From positions 1,148,795 through 1,212,794 of the forward strand of contig NZ_FWEX01000006.1 in the NCBI RefSeq assembly GCF_900170025.1: 64,000 nt of DNA. The letters are read 5' to 3'. A program made the translations under genes and the position numbers. The notes under the pieces are model-generated. The model saw only the letters and a program-made list of their open reading frames with translations, did no database searches and was not told where the DNA came from. Origin of the DNA: Nitrospira sp. ND1. Its GTDB lineage: Bacteria; Nitrospirota; Nitrospiria; Nitrospirales; Nitrospiraceae. Shown one piece after another: positions 62,824 to 64,000 of the stretch. Position 1 is the first letter of the stretch, and each line of letters opens with the position of its first letter.

Positions 62824-63756
62824 TCATGCGCGGCGACCGGACACCAGCAACGCTCCAGTTGGATACACCAATTCCCCGCCGCGAGACAGGACCTCGCGAC
62901 AGGTGTTCATAAAGTCCTGCCGCACACGCGCAACGACCTCAGATGACACTGTGGCGAGACGTTTTCTGGACAGGGAAGAAAACGTTGTTTGCAGCTCCCA
63001 AAACTCTTCTGGCGTATTGATGATGGACTGTTGCCCCTGCCACTCCGAGCGAATATTCTGAAATCCGGCTGCTCGAATAAATGCCGGTACCGATTGCTGC
63101 ATATGCGTATGTTCATGCGTCCAACCTGCCTCTTCGCTCTTGCCTGAGGACGGGACATAGGCCGCGACCATCCCGTCCAAAAACTTGCATGCCACGAGTT
63201 GCTTACCCTGAAAACGGCGCACAACGTGCGGTAGGAGCTTCAGCCGATGGACCAATCCCACGAGAGAGAGCCAGGGTGCGCCGCTCCCGACAGCCAACAC
63301 CAACCGGCCTCCAGGACGAAGCACGCGATGCATTTCCTGTAAGGCCGTCTCAGGATGAGGAAAATGACGCAAGGCGAACAAGGAGACTACCGCGTCGAAC
63401 GATCCATCCTTGCAGTCCAGCGACTCCGCATCCATCTTGCGAAATTCGACACGATCTGCGAGGCCTCGCCCTCGCGCGTTCTGCCTGGCAACCTCCAGCA
63501 TGCCGTCGGACAAGTCGATGCCGACAACCCTGCCCGATGGCCCCATCTCTGCAACCGCACGAAGCGCGACTATTCCCGTCCCTGCACCGACATCCAGAAC
63601 GTGATTGTCTGGCGCGAGCCCGGCAAGCGCGACGAGACGGGCAGCGACCGGAGCAGACAATTGAGTCACGAACCGGTCGAAGCTCTGCGCGACTGGGTTG
63701 TAACTTGCCGCGTCTTGGGTCTTGAACTCTGCATGGTTAGGGTTAACGGTTGTCAT
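62824..63756 (-). CDS. Class I SAM-dependent methyltransferase (UbiE/COQ5-like)
   Basis: The 310-residue protein has motif I VLDVGAGTGIVALRAV, motif post-I VGIDLSDGML and motif III DAVVSLFALRHFPHPETALQ with LRPGGRLVLAVG, the layout of UbiE-like enzymes. The start is the ATG at 63754-63756 (MTTVNPNH); the frame upstream overlaps the next gene. It lies next to the IS5 relic, and its substrate cannot be inferred from sequence. Confidence 0.85.
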   Translation of the reverse strand: MTTVNPNHAEFKTQDAASYNPVAQSFDRFVTQLSAPVAARLVALAGLAPDNHVLDVGAGTGIVALRAVAEMGPSGRVVGIDLSDGMLEVARQNARGRGLADRVEFRKMDAESLDCKDGSFDAVVSLFALRHFPHPETALQEMHRVLRPGGRLVLAVGSGAPWLSLVGLVHRLKLLPHVVRRFQGKQLVACKFLDGMVAAYVPSSGKSEEAGWTHEHTHMQQSVPAFIRAAGFQNIRSEWQGQQSIINTPEEFWELQTTFSSLSRKRLATVSSEVVARVRQDFMNTCREVLSRGGELVYPTGALLVSGRRA

Positions 63757-63781
63757 GGTGCATCCACGGCTACAGCAAGAT

Positions 63782-64000
63782 TTAGATATTCCCGGCCAAC
63801 CGAATCGCGATGTGTTCTTTACTGCTGCGATACACGGCGTTGGCAATTTCCACCGCTCGAAGACCGGCAACGCCGTCCGCAATCGCGCTCTCTTTCCCCC
63901 GAGTCAGGCGGACGAAATCTGTGAACTCCTGCCGGAACATCTGAATGACCGACGATTGCCACCCGATGAATTTCTCCCGGAGCATCGTCATGGGATAGAA
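63782..64000 (-). CDS. Gfo/Idh/MocA-family oxidoreductase, C-terminal fragment cut by window edge
   Basis: The last 70 or so codons include FRQEFTDFVRLTRGKES and the family's C-terminal helix GLRAVEIANAVYRSSKEHIA, where AGLRA(V/L)EIA is characteristic of Gfo/Idh/MocA enzymes. The stop is TAA at 63782-63784. The N-terminal Rossmann domain lies beyond base 64000, so cofactor residues are not visible. It is the third such gene of the locus. Confidence 0.7.
   Translation of the reverse strand, partial: FYPMTMLREKFIGWQSSVIQMFRQEFTDFVRLTRGKESAIADGVAGLRAVEIANAVYRSSKEHIAIRLAGNI

Overview
The window reads as chromosomal DNA from a GC-rich, Gram-negative-type bacterium, most probably a Nitrospira-like member of the Nitrospirota. 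That placement is my inference from protein style, dcw gene order and the inverted-repeat elements; no rRNA gene is present to confirm it. Almost every gene lies on the minus strand, so transcription runs from high to low coordinates. No tRNA, rRNA or CRISPR array was seen.

Region 1 (about 1-18,520) is a nearly complete division and cell wall (dcw) cluster. In transcription order it is rsmH-ftsL-ftsI-murE-murF-mraY-murD-ftsW-murG-murC-murB-ddl-ftsQ-ftsA-ftsZ-pgeF. Genes are packed with ATGA overlaps or short gaps. The cluster makes UDP-MurNAc-pentapeptide (MurE carries the meso-DAP motif DNPR) and lipid II, and builds the FtsZ/FtsA/FtsQ/FtsL/FtsW/FtsI divisome. Its leader holds a strong sigma70-type promoter (TTGACA-16-TATACT), a TGGGN-N5-TGGGN pair resembling an MraZ operator although no mraZ is adjacent, a 16-bp palindrome, and three DnaA-box-like 9-mers.

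Region 2 (18,522-26,760) holds asnS, an exported repeat protein, a YCF48/BNR-type lipoprotein, yajQ, cstA, an antitoxin gene with a frameshifted ParE-like toxin, and a DUF4143-type ATPase.

Region 3 (26,760-33,480) is accessory. It has an intact IS256-family element with 29-bp inverted repeats and a 9-bp target duplication, an AT-richer gene for a HEPN-like protein, a glutathione-transferase relic, a PilZ protein, an alpha/beta hydrolase, a GT39-like membrane protein, and two dispersed inverted-repeat elements; a third such element lies between yajQ and the lipoprotein gene in region 2.

Region 4 (33,479-64,000) is a surface-glycan locus of about 30 kb. It includes at least seven GT2 and five GT4 glycosyltransferases (four of the GT2s are tandem paralogues), two flippases, two multi-TM proteins, two methyltransferases, a polysaccharide deacetylase, an SGNH-like protein, a GH30-like hydrolase, three Gfo/Idh/MocA oxidoreductases, and a LarA-type protein coupled to a GT2. 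Decay is also visible: a sialidase-like relic, an N-truncated UPF0104 protein, a degraded IS5-family copy, and a MITE-like inverted repeat. No priming glycosyltransferase, Wzy or Wzc is recognisable, so the final polymer cannot be named.
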